Assembly (NCBI GenBank): GCA_021776825.1 | Contig: JAJFFG010000046.1 | Span: 1 to 64,000, forward strand | DNA from: Planctomycetota bacterium | GTDB taxonomy: Bacteria; Planctomycetota; JAJSAM01; JAJVHW01 | DNA: 64,000 nucleotides | Reading direction: 5' to 3' | Shown here: positions 56,684 through 64,000 of the stretch, piece after piece | Layout: the number at the start of each line of letters is the position of its first letter | Position numbering within the stretch: position 1 is the first letter of the stretch | Translations under genes and position numbers: made by a program | The notes under the pieces: model-generated | Databases searched by the model: none | What the model was told of the DNA's origin: nothing | Seen by the model: the letters and a program-made list of their open reading frames with translations, nothing else

Positions 56684-58489
56684 CTATCGCTCCGAGCCGG
56701 ACGAGAGGCCGGTTCCGCCGGACTCGTCGCCGCGGCCGGGGCCGTTCTCCGTGCCCGGTTCGTCGTCGACGACGGTGCCGGGGGCGGTCGGGAGAGCTCC
56801 CGCAGCGCCGCGGGCGGCGGCGGCGGAGGCGGCGCCGGGCGCCACACTGCGGTCGGTGAAGACGATCGCGTGATGCACGTGGCCGGACTCGAGGAGTCCG
56901 TACCCGCGCAGGTTCGCGGCGGTGTCGACGAACGCGGTCTGGTCGTCGCGGGTGGCCCGATGGCTCGCGGTGAGCGCGGCCGTGACGACCTCGCGTCCCG
57001 GCGTCGATCCCTCGAGGCGCGGACGGGCCAGTGCCTCGAGCACGTACGAGCGGAGTGCACGCCGGCTGAGGGCATCGAAGGTGTCGTGGTCACCGAAGAC
57101 CTCCACACCCAGCAGATCGCCGCCCGCCGCGACGGCGAAGCCGACCACCCGGGGGCGATCGAGGCGCGACGTGAAGCGCGAGACGTAACTGTCCGCCCGA
57201 CGCAGGAGTTCGTCGTTGCCGTAGACGGCGTCAAGCCCGTTGCCGCCGGCGGCACCGAGCCACGGCAGCGCAGCCTCGACCACGCCGTCGATCGCCGCCT
57301 CGCCGGCTCCGGCCGCGAGCAGAGCACGCACACCGACCGGCGCCATGCCGTCGGAGCGGCTGTAGCGCCGCCGCGAGCGACGCGCATCGCCGGTCGCGAC
57401 CGAACGGACCTGACGGCGCTGACCGGCGGCCAGGATGACATCCTCGGCGACGACACGATCGCGTCGGCCGCCGTGGAGCACGTCACCGGCGAGCAGCATC
57501 ACGGCGCGTCCACGCCGATCCGAGTTCTCGACCAGCACGGCGCCACCGCGCGCGCTCTCGGTCACCTCGAGCGACTTCTCCCGCAAAGCCTCCGAGGCCG
57601 TCAACGGCGCGTCGACCACGCCCTCGGGAGCATCGGACTCGATCGGCCACACCTGGACCTGTGCGTACGGAGCGAACGTGCCCTCGCTGACGCGGAGTCC
57701 GCCCAGGTAGGACGCCAGCGGACCGCCGGCTGGGCGATCGGTCGTCGGACGCTCCGGGCTGACATTCGCACCGGCGGCCAGACGACGGCGCACGTCCGCG
57801 CGGAAGCGCAGGTCGCGCTCGCGGCGACGGAACTCGTCCAACGCCGGGAACGAGTCGCCGACGATCCAGCGATCCTCGTGCTCCTCCCAGGCCTCAGGAA
57901 GCGCGCGCTCGACGCCCTCGGCGGGAGCGGTGTCTCCACCGAGAGCAGCCGTGTCCTCTGCCGGGGTCACGACCGGCTGCCAGTCCTCGAGGCGCGCGAC
58001 GTCGATCGGAGTCGAGGTCGACGGCACCGCAACAGCGCCATCGGGGCCGGTCTCGGCTCGACCGGTGAGCTCCTGGAGCTGGGCCTCGAGCCGGGCGATG
58101 CGCTCGGCGTCGTCGCCGATCCCCCGCGGCAGCGCCATGGCCACGGCAGCGCCGGTGGCCACGACGACCACGGCTGCGGCCGCCGCACGCACGAGGACGA
58201 GGCGACCGCGTCGATCGGGCGCCCCTGCTGCGGAGGATCCTGCGGCGGACGCAGGAGCACCGATCTGCTCGAGGACGCGCGAACGGAACGCGTTCGTCGC
58301 GAGATAACGGGTCTCGGCGGCATCCCAGCGCCGCAGCGTCGAGCCGACGCCCGCGAGCATCTGCTGCTCCGCTGAGCACGCACGGCACGCCTCGACGTGG
58401 CTCCGGACCGTCTCGGCCCGAGCCACGGAAAGCTCTCCGTCCATCCAGGCGGAGAGATCGAGCTCGATCGAGCGACAGGCGTCCCTCAC
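56684..58489 (-). CDS. Transmembrane zf-HC2 anti-sigma factor fused to an ARPP-1-like domain
   Basis: A 601-residue protein; GTG 58489 overlaps the sigma-factor stop (GTGA). Residues 1-45 are a zf-HC2 anti-sigma domain (DLSAWMDGELSVARAETV, HVEACRACSAEQ with the HxxxCxxC zinc motif). A transmembrane helix lies at about 100-120 (AAAAAVVVVATGAAVAMAL), then a coiled segment (ERIARLEAQLQELTGRAE). From about 260 on the protein resembles the ARPP-1 family: GTFAPYAQVQVWPIES, ALREKSLEVTESARGGAVLV, AVMLLAGDVLHGGRRDRVVA, EDVILAAGQRRQVRSV and, further on, GVEVFGDHDTFDALSRRALR. The extracytoplasmic ARPP-1 part is probably the sensor. The C-terminal 80 residues are low-complexity (Gly/Ala/Pro). Confidence 0.75.
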   Translation of the reverse strand: MRDACRSIELDLSAWMDGELSVARAETVRSHVEACRACSAEQQMLAGVGSTLRRWDAAETRYLATNAFRSRVLEQIGAPASAAGSSAAGAPDRRGRLVLVRAAAAAVVVVATGAAVAMALPRGIGDDAERIARLEAQLQELTGRAETGPDGAVAVPSTSTPIDVARLEDWQPVVTPAEDTAALGGDTAPAEGVERALPEAWEEHEDRWIVGDSFPALDEFRRRERDLRFRADVRRRLAAGANVSPERPTTDRPAGGPLASYLGGLRVSEGTFAPYAQVQVWPIESDAPEGVVDAPLTASEALREKSLEVTESARGGAVLVENSDRRGRAVMLLAGDVLHGGRRDRVVAEDVILAAGQRRQVRSVATGDARRSRRRYSRSDGMAPVGVRALLAAGAGEAAIDGVVEAALPWLGAAGGNGLDAVYGNDELLRRADSYVSRFTSRLDRPRVVGFAVAAGGDLLGVEVFGDHDTFDALSRRALRSYVLEALARPRLEGSTPGREVVTAALTASHRATRDDQTAFVDTAANLRGYGLLESGHVHHAIVFTDRSVAPGAASAAAARGAAGALPTAPGTVVDDEPGTENGPGRGDESGGTGLSSGSER

Positions 58490-59064
58490 GTGCGTTCCTC
58501 CTCGGCCATCACCGCCCGAAGGCGATGAGCCAGTTTCTTCCGTCCTCGATGGATCCACGTCTTGACCTCGCCCAGGTTCGCGTCCATCACGTCGGCGATC
58601 TCCTGGTACGCCAAGCCCTCGAACTCGCGCAGCGAGACGGCCCGCATGAGCTTCTCGGGAAGCTCGGCCACGACGCGTCGTACGAGCGCACGGTCCTCGG
58701 CGGCCTCCGCCCGACGATCGGGGCGGCGGGCCTCGGGGCCGGCAACGAGCTCGTCGATCACGAACGCATCCTCGGTCACCTCTCCGCGCGCGGTTCGCCG
58801 CCGCGTCGCCCGGAGGCGGTCGCGACAGAGGTTCCCGAGCACGGTGTAGAAGTAGGTGCTGAACTTCGCCGTGGGCTGGTAGCGGCCCGCAGCCCTGTAC
58901 AGACGCACGAAGGTCTCCTGAGCCGCATCCTCGGCCGATTGGTAGTCCCCGAAGACCCGGTAGGCATACCGCTTGGCAGCCGCCTCCCACCGCTCCATGA
59001 GCAGTCGGAAGGCAGGCAGATCGCCGCTGGCGACCCTCTGCATCAGGCGTTCATCGCTGTCCAC
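58486..59064 (-). CDS. ECF-type RNA polymerase sigma factor
   Basis: A 192-residue protein from GTG 59064. Region 2 covers about 10-80 (DLPAFRLLMERWEAAAKRYA, DAAQETFVRLYRAAGRYQ, FSTYFYTVLGNLCRDRLR). Region 4 covers about 125-180 (LPEKLMRAVSLREFEGLAYQ, EIADVMDANLGEVKTWIHRG). These are the standard ECF signatures. It is followed directly by its membrane anti-sigma factor, and the operon is divergent from the NtrX-like gene. It probably directs transcription of its own operon; target promoters cannot be derived from one window. Confidence 0.9.
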   Translation of the reverse strand: MDSDERLMQRVASGDLPAFRLLMERWEAAAKRYAYRVFGDYQSAEDAAQETFVRLYRAAGRYQPTAKFSTYFYTVLGNLCRDRLRATRRRTARGEVTEDAFVIDELVAGPEARRPDRRAEAAEDRALVRRVVAELPEKLMRAVSLREFEGLAYQEIADVMDANLGEVKTWIHRGRKKLAHRLRAVMAEEERT

Positions 59065-59178
59065 CGCGTCGAGCAGGGCTCTTCTGGACTCCTCTCGGCT
59101 CTCCTGGGCTCCGAATATCTAGTCCGCACGAGTGTAAACGCCCCTCGTGGGCCCCGAGTTACGCGGCACGTTGCGTGC

Positions 59179-59184
59179 TATTCT
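59179..59184 (+). promoter_or_regulatory. Putative -10 box (TATTCT), leaderless type
   Basis: TATTCT ends exactly 6 nt before the ATG at 59191; no Shine-Dalgarno precedes this long, well-conserved gene. Confidence 0.45.
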
Positions 59185-59190
59185 CCCGGC

Positions 59191-60546
59191 ATGAGAGTGC
59201 TGATCGTCGACGACCAACAGGACATCCGCGACACGCTGGGCATGGTGCTCGAGTACGAAGGGTACGAAATCGCCACCGCCGAGAGCGCCGCCGCCGCGCT
59301 ACGCGTGCTCGAAGCCGAGGCCAACGCCACGCCGGACGTCTGCATCCTGGATGTGAAAATGCCCGGGCGCGACGGGCTCGACCTTCTGGCCGAGCTCCGC
59401 GACCGCTGGCCCTCGATGGCCGTCGTCATGGTCTCGGGCCACGGCGACGCCCACATGGGGTTCGAGGCCGCCCGCCGCGGCGCCTTCGAATTCATGGAGA
59501 AGCCGCTCGCCGAGGCGCGGGTGCTCCTCACCGTGCGCAACGCGGGCGTCCGATCCGAGCTCCAGAAGGAGAACACCGAGCTCAAGCGCAAGGTCAGCGA
59601 TCGCTTCGCGATCCTGGGCGAGAGCGGACCCGTGCAGAAGGTCCAGGCCATGATCGATCGCGTCGCCCCCACCCACGCTCGGGTGCTGGTGACCGGCGAG
59701 AACGGCACGGGCAAGGAGCTCGTCGCCCGCAACGTCCACGAGCGCAGCCCGCGCTGGAAGCAGCCGTTCGTCGAGGTGAACTGCGCGGCCATCCCAAGCG
59801 AGCTGATCGAGAGCGAGCTGTTCGGGCACGAGAAGGGCGCGTTCACCGGCGCCCACAGCATGCGCAAGGGCCGCTTCGAGGTCGCGGACGGCGGCACGCT
59901 CTTCCTCGACGAGATCGGCGATATGTCCCCGTCGGCGCAGGCCAAGGTGCTGCGCGTGCTCGAGACCGGCGAGGTCACGCGGGTCGGGGCCGAGAAGGTC
60001 CAGAAGGTCGACGTCCGCGTGATCGCGGCGACCAACAAGGAGCTCCAGGTGGAGGTCGAGGAGGGCAACTTCCGCGAAGACCTGCTCTATCGCCTGAACG
60101 TGGTCGAGATCCACCTGCCGCCGCTGCACCACCGCAAGGAGGACGTGCCGCTCTTGGCGCGCCACTTCCTGAAGAGCGCGTGCTCCCGCAACGACATCAA
60201 GGTCCGCAAGCTGCACAAGGACTGTGAGGCGTGGCTGAGCGGCCAGGTCTACCCCGGCAACGTGCGCCAGCTTCGCAACCTGATGGAGCGGCTGGCGATC
60301 CTCGCCGACGGCGATCCGATCCCCGCCGCCGAGGCCGAGCGCCTCCTCCGGTCGCGGCGCGCACCGACCGGCCGCGACCCGTTCAACGAGTGCGAGACGT
60401 TCGAGGAGTTCAAGGGCGCGAGCGAGCGCCTGTTCCTCGAGCAGAAGCTGATCGAGAACGGCTGGAACATCAAGCGCACGTCCGAGCGCCTGCACATGAT
60501 GCGTTCGAACCTCTACAAGAAGATCGACAAGTACTCGCTGAAGTGA
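59191..60546 (+). CDS. Sigma-54-dependent response regulator, NtrX-like
   Basis: A 451-residue regulator. Receiver domain 1-120 (VLIVDDQQDIRD acidic pocket, phospho-acceptor Asp54 in CILDVKMPG, Lys in FMEKPLAEAR). AAA+ domain about 135-370: Walker A TGENGTGKELVAR (169-176), sigma-54 contact loop GAFTGA (216-221), Walker B TLFLDEIGD (237-242), arginine finger region RFREDLLYRLNV-like. C-terminal Fis-type helix-turn-helix (LIENGWNIKRTSERLHMMRS). The GAFTGA loop is intact, so it should activate sigma-54 promoters. The helix-turn-helix is followed by an operon that ends in a membrane sensor, its likely partner. Confidence 0.9.
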   Translation: MRVLIVDDQQDIRDTLGMVLEYEGYEIATAESAAAALRVLEAEANATPDVCILDVKMPGRDGLDLLAELRDRWPSMAVVMVSGHGDAHMGFEAARRGAFEFMEKPLAEARVLLTVRNAGVRSELQKENTELKRKVSDRFAILGESGPVQKVQAMIDRVAPTHARVLVTGENGTGKELVARNVHERSPRWKQPFVEVNCAAIPSELIESELFGHEKGAFTGAHSMRKGRFEVADGGTLFLDEIGDMSPSAQAKVLRVLETGEVTRVGAEKVQKVDVRVIAATNKELQVEVEEGNFREDLLYRLNVVEIHLPPLHHRKEDVPLLARHFLKSACSRNDIKVRKLHKDCEAWLSGQVYPGNVRQLRNLMERLAILADGDPIPAAEAERLLRSRRAPTGRDPFNECETFEEFKGASERLFLEQKLIENGWNIKRTSERLHMMRSNLYKKIDKYSLK

Positions 60547-62495
60547 GCCGCGCCGCCCTCCTCCTCCCCGTGTTGCTCCTGGCGGCCTGCGTGACCGTCG
60601 GGCCCACCCCGGTCTCGTCGCTCCCGTGGCACCAGCAGGGTGATCGACTGCTCCAGGCCGGCGACTTCGAGGGCGCCGCTCGCGCGTACGAGCGTCACCT
60701 CGCCGACGAGCCCGGCTCGCCAGTCGTCGAGGAGAAGCTCAAGACGGCGCACGGCCGCAGCGCACACGCGTGGGCCATCCAAGCGCTCGAGCTCGCCGCC
60801 GCGGGCGAGGCCGAGGCCGCGGACGCCCTGCTCACACGCGCCGAGACACGTGCGCCGTGGGCGGCAGCGGTCCGGCGCGCTCGCAATGAACTCGGCGATC
60901 GTGTCGACCAGTCCCGGCGCTCGGCGCAGCTGCGGAGCGAGGCCGAGGCGCTGATGCGCAGCGATCCCGAAGCCGCCATGGATCGTCTCGCCGAGGCCCG
61001 CCAGATGAACCCCGGAGACGCCGATCTCGTGCGGCTTCTGCGGGAGGCGACCCTCCGCACGGATGCGCAGCTCTCCGCTCGTCGAGCGGCGGCCGCGTGG
61101 GACCGCGGAGATCGCGACGTCGCCCTGCGCGAGCTCTCGCACGCGTCGTTTGCCGGGACGCGCGTGACCGTCGCCGAGGTCCTGCTCGCACGCATTGGCC
61201 GCGATCTCGAGGCGGAGGCGACGAGCGGGGATCTCAACACGCGGCGTGCTGCGCGGCAGACCGGCGTCGAGGCCGGGCTCCCGACGGCGCGACGTCAGGC
61301 GCTGCGCGAGTTGCTGGGCGAGGCCCTCGCGGCGCGAGCCGGCGATCTCCTGGCCACGGGCCGACCGGCGACCGCCGCGCTCCTCGAGATCGAGCGACGA
61401 CGACTCGGCATCGACGGTGCCACGCCGGCGCTCGACGCCGTGCGAGACCGCGCGCAGCTCGAGGTCGCTGTCCTCCCGTTCGAGGATGCCACCGGCGGCG
61501 ACGTGGACGGGCTGCGACTGGCGCGCGCCATCGTCAATCGGATCGTCGAGGACGCGGGCGGCGGCGGACTGGCGATCCGCGCCTTCCTCGCCACCGACCC
61601 GGCCGTCGTGGCCGCGCGGCCGCGGGCACTGCGACTGAGCGGACGCGTCACGCGTGTGCGCGTCGGCGAGGGACCGCGCAGCCGCTCGAGAAAGATGGTG
61701 CGGGTCCAGACCGGTGTGCGCGAGGAGGTCAACCCCGCCGCCGCTGAGGCCGCCGCCGATCTGGATCGCGTCGAGGCCCGGGAAGCGATCGGCGCGCGCG
61801 AGCTCGAGGACGCGAGAGACGAGCTCAGCGAGCTCGAATCGCTGCCCCACGTGAAGGGGCCGCGCGGGAAGCGCATCGGCACGGCTCGCTCCGAGCTCGA
61901 GATCGCCATCGCTCGCGCACAGATCCGCGTCAACCGCGCGCAGCGACGCCACGACGACCTGGCGGGCGAAGCACTCCGTGCCCGCACGCGGGTGTCCACG
62001 ACGCCGACCCGGGCGGAGATCCCGATCTGGGGCGAACGCGCACGATCCATCGTCGAGTTCCGCAAGGCGGCCACACTGACGGCCTCGATCCAGCTCACCG
62101 ATGGCTCGGACACGCTCCTCGATGCGCCCGTGTCGGGCAGCGCCTCGCACGACGAGGTCATCGCCGACGCGCTCCCCGACGCCGGACTCCCGGCGGACCC
62201 GGACGAGACTCCGGACGACGCTGAGATGGCGCGACGTGCCGCGGAACACTTCGCGGGGCTCGCGGCCGGGCAAGTGCGAACTGCCGCAATCGCCGCGGCC
62301 CGGCACTTGCTGCAGGACGCACGAGCCGCCGAACGAGCCGGACGCACCGACGACGCGGCGGAGGGCTACGCTATGTATCTGCTCGTCACCCCCGAGGTGG
62401 CATCTCCGCAGCGCGCGGACGCCGCTCGGGCACTGCGCGAGCTGGCCGGAGTGAGCGTGGCCGTGCGGACCGGCGACGCGAGGAGGAACCGATGA
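60543..62495 (+). CDS. Lipoprotein with helical repeats, coupled to the NtrX-like gene
   Basis: A 650-residue protein from GTG 60543 (GTGA overlap). Lipobox LLAAC (MSRAALLLPVLLLAAC), acylated Cys16. Residues 30-330 are TPR-like helices (GDRLLQAGDFEGAARAYERH, AMDRLAEARQMNPGDADLV). Residues 320-385 (LEVAVLPFEDATGGDVDGLR, LARAIVNRIVEDA) resemble the nucleotide-fold-like start of CsgG/TolB-type lipoproteins. About 430-510 is a long helical, probably coiled-coil stretch (AREAIGARELEDARDELSEL). Probably outer-membrane or periplasmic. It may act in the stimulus path of the two-component system it is coupled to. Confidence 0.65.
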   Translation: MSRAALLLPVLLLAACVTVGPTPVSSLPWHQQGDRLLQAGDFEGAARAYERHLADEPGSPVVEEKLKTAHGRSAHAWAIQALELAAAGEAEAADALLTRAETRAPWAAAVRRARNELGDRVDQSRRSAQLRSEAEALMRSDPEAAMDRLAEARQMNPGDADLVRLLREATLRTDAQLSARRAAAAWDRGDRDVALRELSHASFAGTRVTVAEVLLARIGRDLEAEATSGDLNTRRAARQTGVEAGLPTARRQALRELLGEALAARAGDLLATGRPATAALLEIERRRLGIDGATPALDAVRDRAQLEVAVLPFEDATGGDVDGLRLARAIVNRIVEDAGGGGLAIRAFLATDPAVVAARPRALRLSGRVTRVRVGEGPRSRSRKMVRVQTGVREEVNPAAAEAAADLDRVEAREAIGARELEDARDELSELESLPHVKGPRGKRIGTARSELEIAIARAQIRVNRAQRRHDDLAGEALRARTRVSTTPTRAEIPIWGERARSIVEFRKAATLTASIQLTDGSDTLLDAPVSGSASHDEVIADALPDAGLPADPDETPDDAEMARRAAEHFAGLAAGQVRTAAIAAARHLLQDARAAERAGRTDDAAEGYAMYLLVTPEVASPQRADAARALRELAGVSVAVRTGDARRNR

Positions 62496-63004
62496 CCGAA
62501 CGCCCGAGCCGTCGCGTCGTCCTGGCTGTCGCCCTGGCGGTCGCGGGCCTGCTGACCGGCGCGCCCCAGGCCACGGCACAGGCCGACGATCCGGCGCCGA
62601 AGATCTCTCCGAAGGAGGCCGCGGCGAAGGCGGCGGCGAAGGCCGAGAAGGCCGCGGTGCGCAAGGTGCTCGACGCGGTCGCGCTCGATTTCCAGGGTGA
62701 GCGCACCGCGAAACTCATCGCACGCGTCCCCGAGACCGCGACGCTGACACTGACGCTCGGCACGGCGAACAGAGTCCGTCTGAAGCGAGCCGCGGCCAAA
62801 CAGGTCCTGCAGACGTGGTTCGACGCCAAGGAGGTCCGCAGGGTCGGGCTGACGAAGCACAAGGGCCTCGTGGGGATCTTCGATCTCAGGTACCGGGCCA
62901 AGGGCAAGGACGCCGTGAAGACGCGCAAGCTCGCGATCGAGCTCCGCAAGTCCGAGGACGGCAAGTCGTTCCTGCTTCAGCGGATCGAGCTGCATCGGAC
63001 ATGA
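62492..63004 (+). CDS. Small secreted protein of unknown function
   Basis: A 170-residue protein, ATGA overlap with the lipoprotein gene. Signal peptide MTERPSRRVVLAVALAVAGL (cleavage near AQA, residue 30), then a Lys/Ala-rich helix (PKEAAAKAAAKAEKAAVRKV). An alpha+beta domain of about 105 residues follows (TATLTLTLGTANRVRLKRAA, VLQTWFDAKEVRRVGLTKHK, VGIFDLRYRAKGKDAVKTRK). The size and order of strands recall NTF2-like or DUF4783-type periplasmic domains, but this is a weak resemblance. Its stop overlaps the sensor start (ATGA). Confidence 0.65.
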   Translation: MTERPSRRVVLAVALAVAGLLTGAPQATAQADDPAPKISPKEAAAKAAAKAEKAAVRKVLDAVALDFQGERTAKLIARVPETATLTLTLGTANRVRLKRAAAKQVLQTWFDAKEVRRVGLTKHKGLVGIFDLRYRAKGKDAVKTRKLAIELRKSEDGKSFLLQRIELHRT

Positions 63005-64000
63005 GCGTGCGGGCGGCGCGGCTCGCCGCCGCGTTCGTACTGCTCGCCCTCGTCGCCGCTCTCGGGGGTAGCGAGTGGCTGGCCCTCCGGGAACGGTCGT
63101 TCGCGAACGTCGGTCCCGTCGACCTCGACGTGGCCCCCGCGCGCGATGCGCTCGCCGCGCGCATCCTCGAGATCGAGGACCAGTGCGCGTCGTTCGCCTC
63201 CGACGCGCTCGAACGCGCGGTCGGCATCCCGGATCGCGTCGACCTCTTCACGGAGCTCGATGAGCTGGTGCTCCCGCCGGGGGTCGGCGTCCACTTGGAG
63301 GATGCTCGCGGCCGACTGATCGCATGGGCCGGCAGCACGTTGCCGGACGACCAGATCGAACGCCTTCGCTCCGGTGGCGATGGCGGGATGCTGATCGAGA
63401 CGCTCACGGCGCGACGCATCGCCGTGCGCCGCACGCGCGACGACCCGATGCTCGGTCGCCCGGTCGCGGCGGTCTGTCACTGGCCGATCGAGTTGCGCTA
63501 TCCGCCGCGCGTCTCGTTCCTGCGCTCGTGGTCGATCGAGGAGCAGGTGTCGGAGGAGTACCGGATCGGCGCGGCGCGCGTTCGGGGGCCTGACGACGCC
63601 GGCGGTGTCCTGCTCCCCAGTGCGTTCGAGGGCGACCTCGTTCGGCTCGACGTCAAGCCGCTCTCGCTCGCCAGCTGGCAAGAGCAGATCGACGACGACG
63701 CGCGCACGCGCCGGCTCCGGCTCATCGCCGCGCTCGCGACCGTCGTATTGGTGCTCGTCTGGCGCGGCGCCACGAACCTGCTACCTCAGCGCGCCCCCGC
63801 GTTCGCCGCCCACGCACTTCGCGCGGTCACGGTCATCGCCGCGCGACTGGCGCTCGGCTCGGCGGCGTTGGCGGACGTATTCGGCAACGGGCGTCTCACC
63901 GACCCGGTCGCGTACTCCGGGATGCTCCCGGGCCGCCTGGGCGACTCGCCGGCCGCTCTGCTACTGACGTGTCTGGCCGCTCTGCTCGTCGCATTGAACA
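63001..64000 (+). CDS. Membrane sensor protein, probable histidine kinase, truncated by window end
   Basis: The frame from ATG 63001 (overlapping the previous stop, ATGA) is open for 333 codons to the window edge. Helix 1 is at about 4-26 (RAARLAAAFVLLALVAALGG). Then comes an extracytoplasmic domain of about 210 residues (RILEIEDQCASFASDALERA, LEDARGRLIAWAGSTLPDDQ), then further helices at about 239-257 (RLRLIAALATVVLVLVW), 270-290 and 317-333. No kinase core is reached. Position at the end of an operon led by an NtrX-like regulator, plus this sensor layout, suggest the cognate NtrY-like histidine kinase. That is an inference. Confidence 0.6.
   Translation, partial: MSVRAARLAAAFVLLALVAALGGSEWLALRERSFANVGPVDLDVAPARDALAARILEIEDQCASFASDALERAVGIPDRVDLFTELDELVLPPGVGVHLEDARGRLIAWAGSTLPDDQIERLRSGGDGGMLIETLTARRIAVRRTRDDPMLGRPVAAVCHWPIELRYPPRVSFLRSWSIEEQVSEEYRIGAARVRGPDDAGGVLLPSAFEGDLVRLDVKPLSLASWQEQIDDDARTRRLRLIAALATVVLVLVWRGATNLLPQRAPAFAAHALRAVTVIAARLALGSAALADVFGNGRLTDPVAYSGMLPGRLGDSPAALLLTCLAALLVALN

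Noticed and set aside
60513-62579. Minus-strand ORF of 688 codons
   Set aside because: Antisense to the lipoprotein gene, which has a lipobox, operon overlaps and normal codon bias.

Overview
This is a very G+C-rich bacterial window (about 70 % by eye). The gene content fits a Planctomycetota-like organism best. It has many secreted or membrane-anchored proteins built from carboxypeptidase-regulatory-like, kelch and FG-GAP-like repeats. It also has HEAT/discoidin-like proteins, a Ser/Thr kinase fused to a STAND-like and TPR tail, an ECF sigma/anti-sigma pair and an NtrX-type regulator. There is no rRNA or universal marker gene, so a myxobacterial-type origin cannot be excluded. I see no CRISPR array, no prophage and no intact insertion sequence.

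Layout. 0-1 kb: decayed remnants (a helicase with an internal deletion, a phosphatase-like fragment). 1-15.2 kb: mostly single secreted or membrane proteins, plus a two-gene module of a DUF6036 nucleotidyltransferase and a winged-helix protein at 4.16-5.64 kb, which resembles type IV toxin-antitoxin pairs. 15.2-15.9 kb: a potassium channel, then an array of four tRNA-like genes with odd features. 16-24 kb: surface proteins, a TPR regulator-like protein and a double-DUF3347 metal-binding protein. 24-29.6 kb: a group II intron-like relic, then a PadR regulator in an overlapping operon with two secreted kelch proteins. 29.4-36.6 kb: a segment of about 6.5 kb bounded by a long inverted repeat of about 0.3 kb. 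One copy is fused to a broken IS110-family transposase. The segment carries an SUMF1-like protein, two surface proteins and a ChaN-like lipoprotein. 37-41.1 kb: a secreted protein and a coupled pair, a GT2-methyltransferase fusion and a GT87-like membrane glycosyltransferase. 41.5-46.7 kb: a tight minus-strand operon of a site-2 protease, a kinase-like protein, a Nudix protein, a Gfo/Idh/MocA oxidoreductase and a radical SAM protein. 46.8-50.3 kb: a glycine-zipper lipoprotein divergent from an ABC-2 exporter operon, with a 23-bp tandem repeat between them. 50.4-56.1 kb: a CYTH protein, a GT39-like membrane protein and the Ser/Thr kinase. 56.3-64 kb: an ECF sigma factor, an anti-sigma factor fused to an ARPP-1-like domain and a small membrane protein, divergent from NtrX-like regulator, lipoprotein, secreted protein and sensor (cut by the window end).

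Two signals run through the whole window. First, many first-in-operon genes have a TANNNT hexamer exactly 6-9 nt before the start codon and no Shine-Dalgarno sequence, the signature of leaderless transcripts. Second, at least five families of short, mostly palindromic REP/MITE-like repeats sit between genes. They often lie between convergent genes and in one case supply the start codon of a truncated gene.

Annotations come from reading the translations. Family names are recognition by motif, not database hits.
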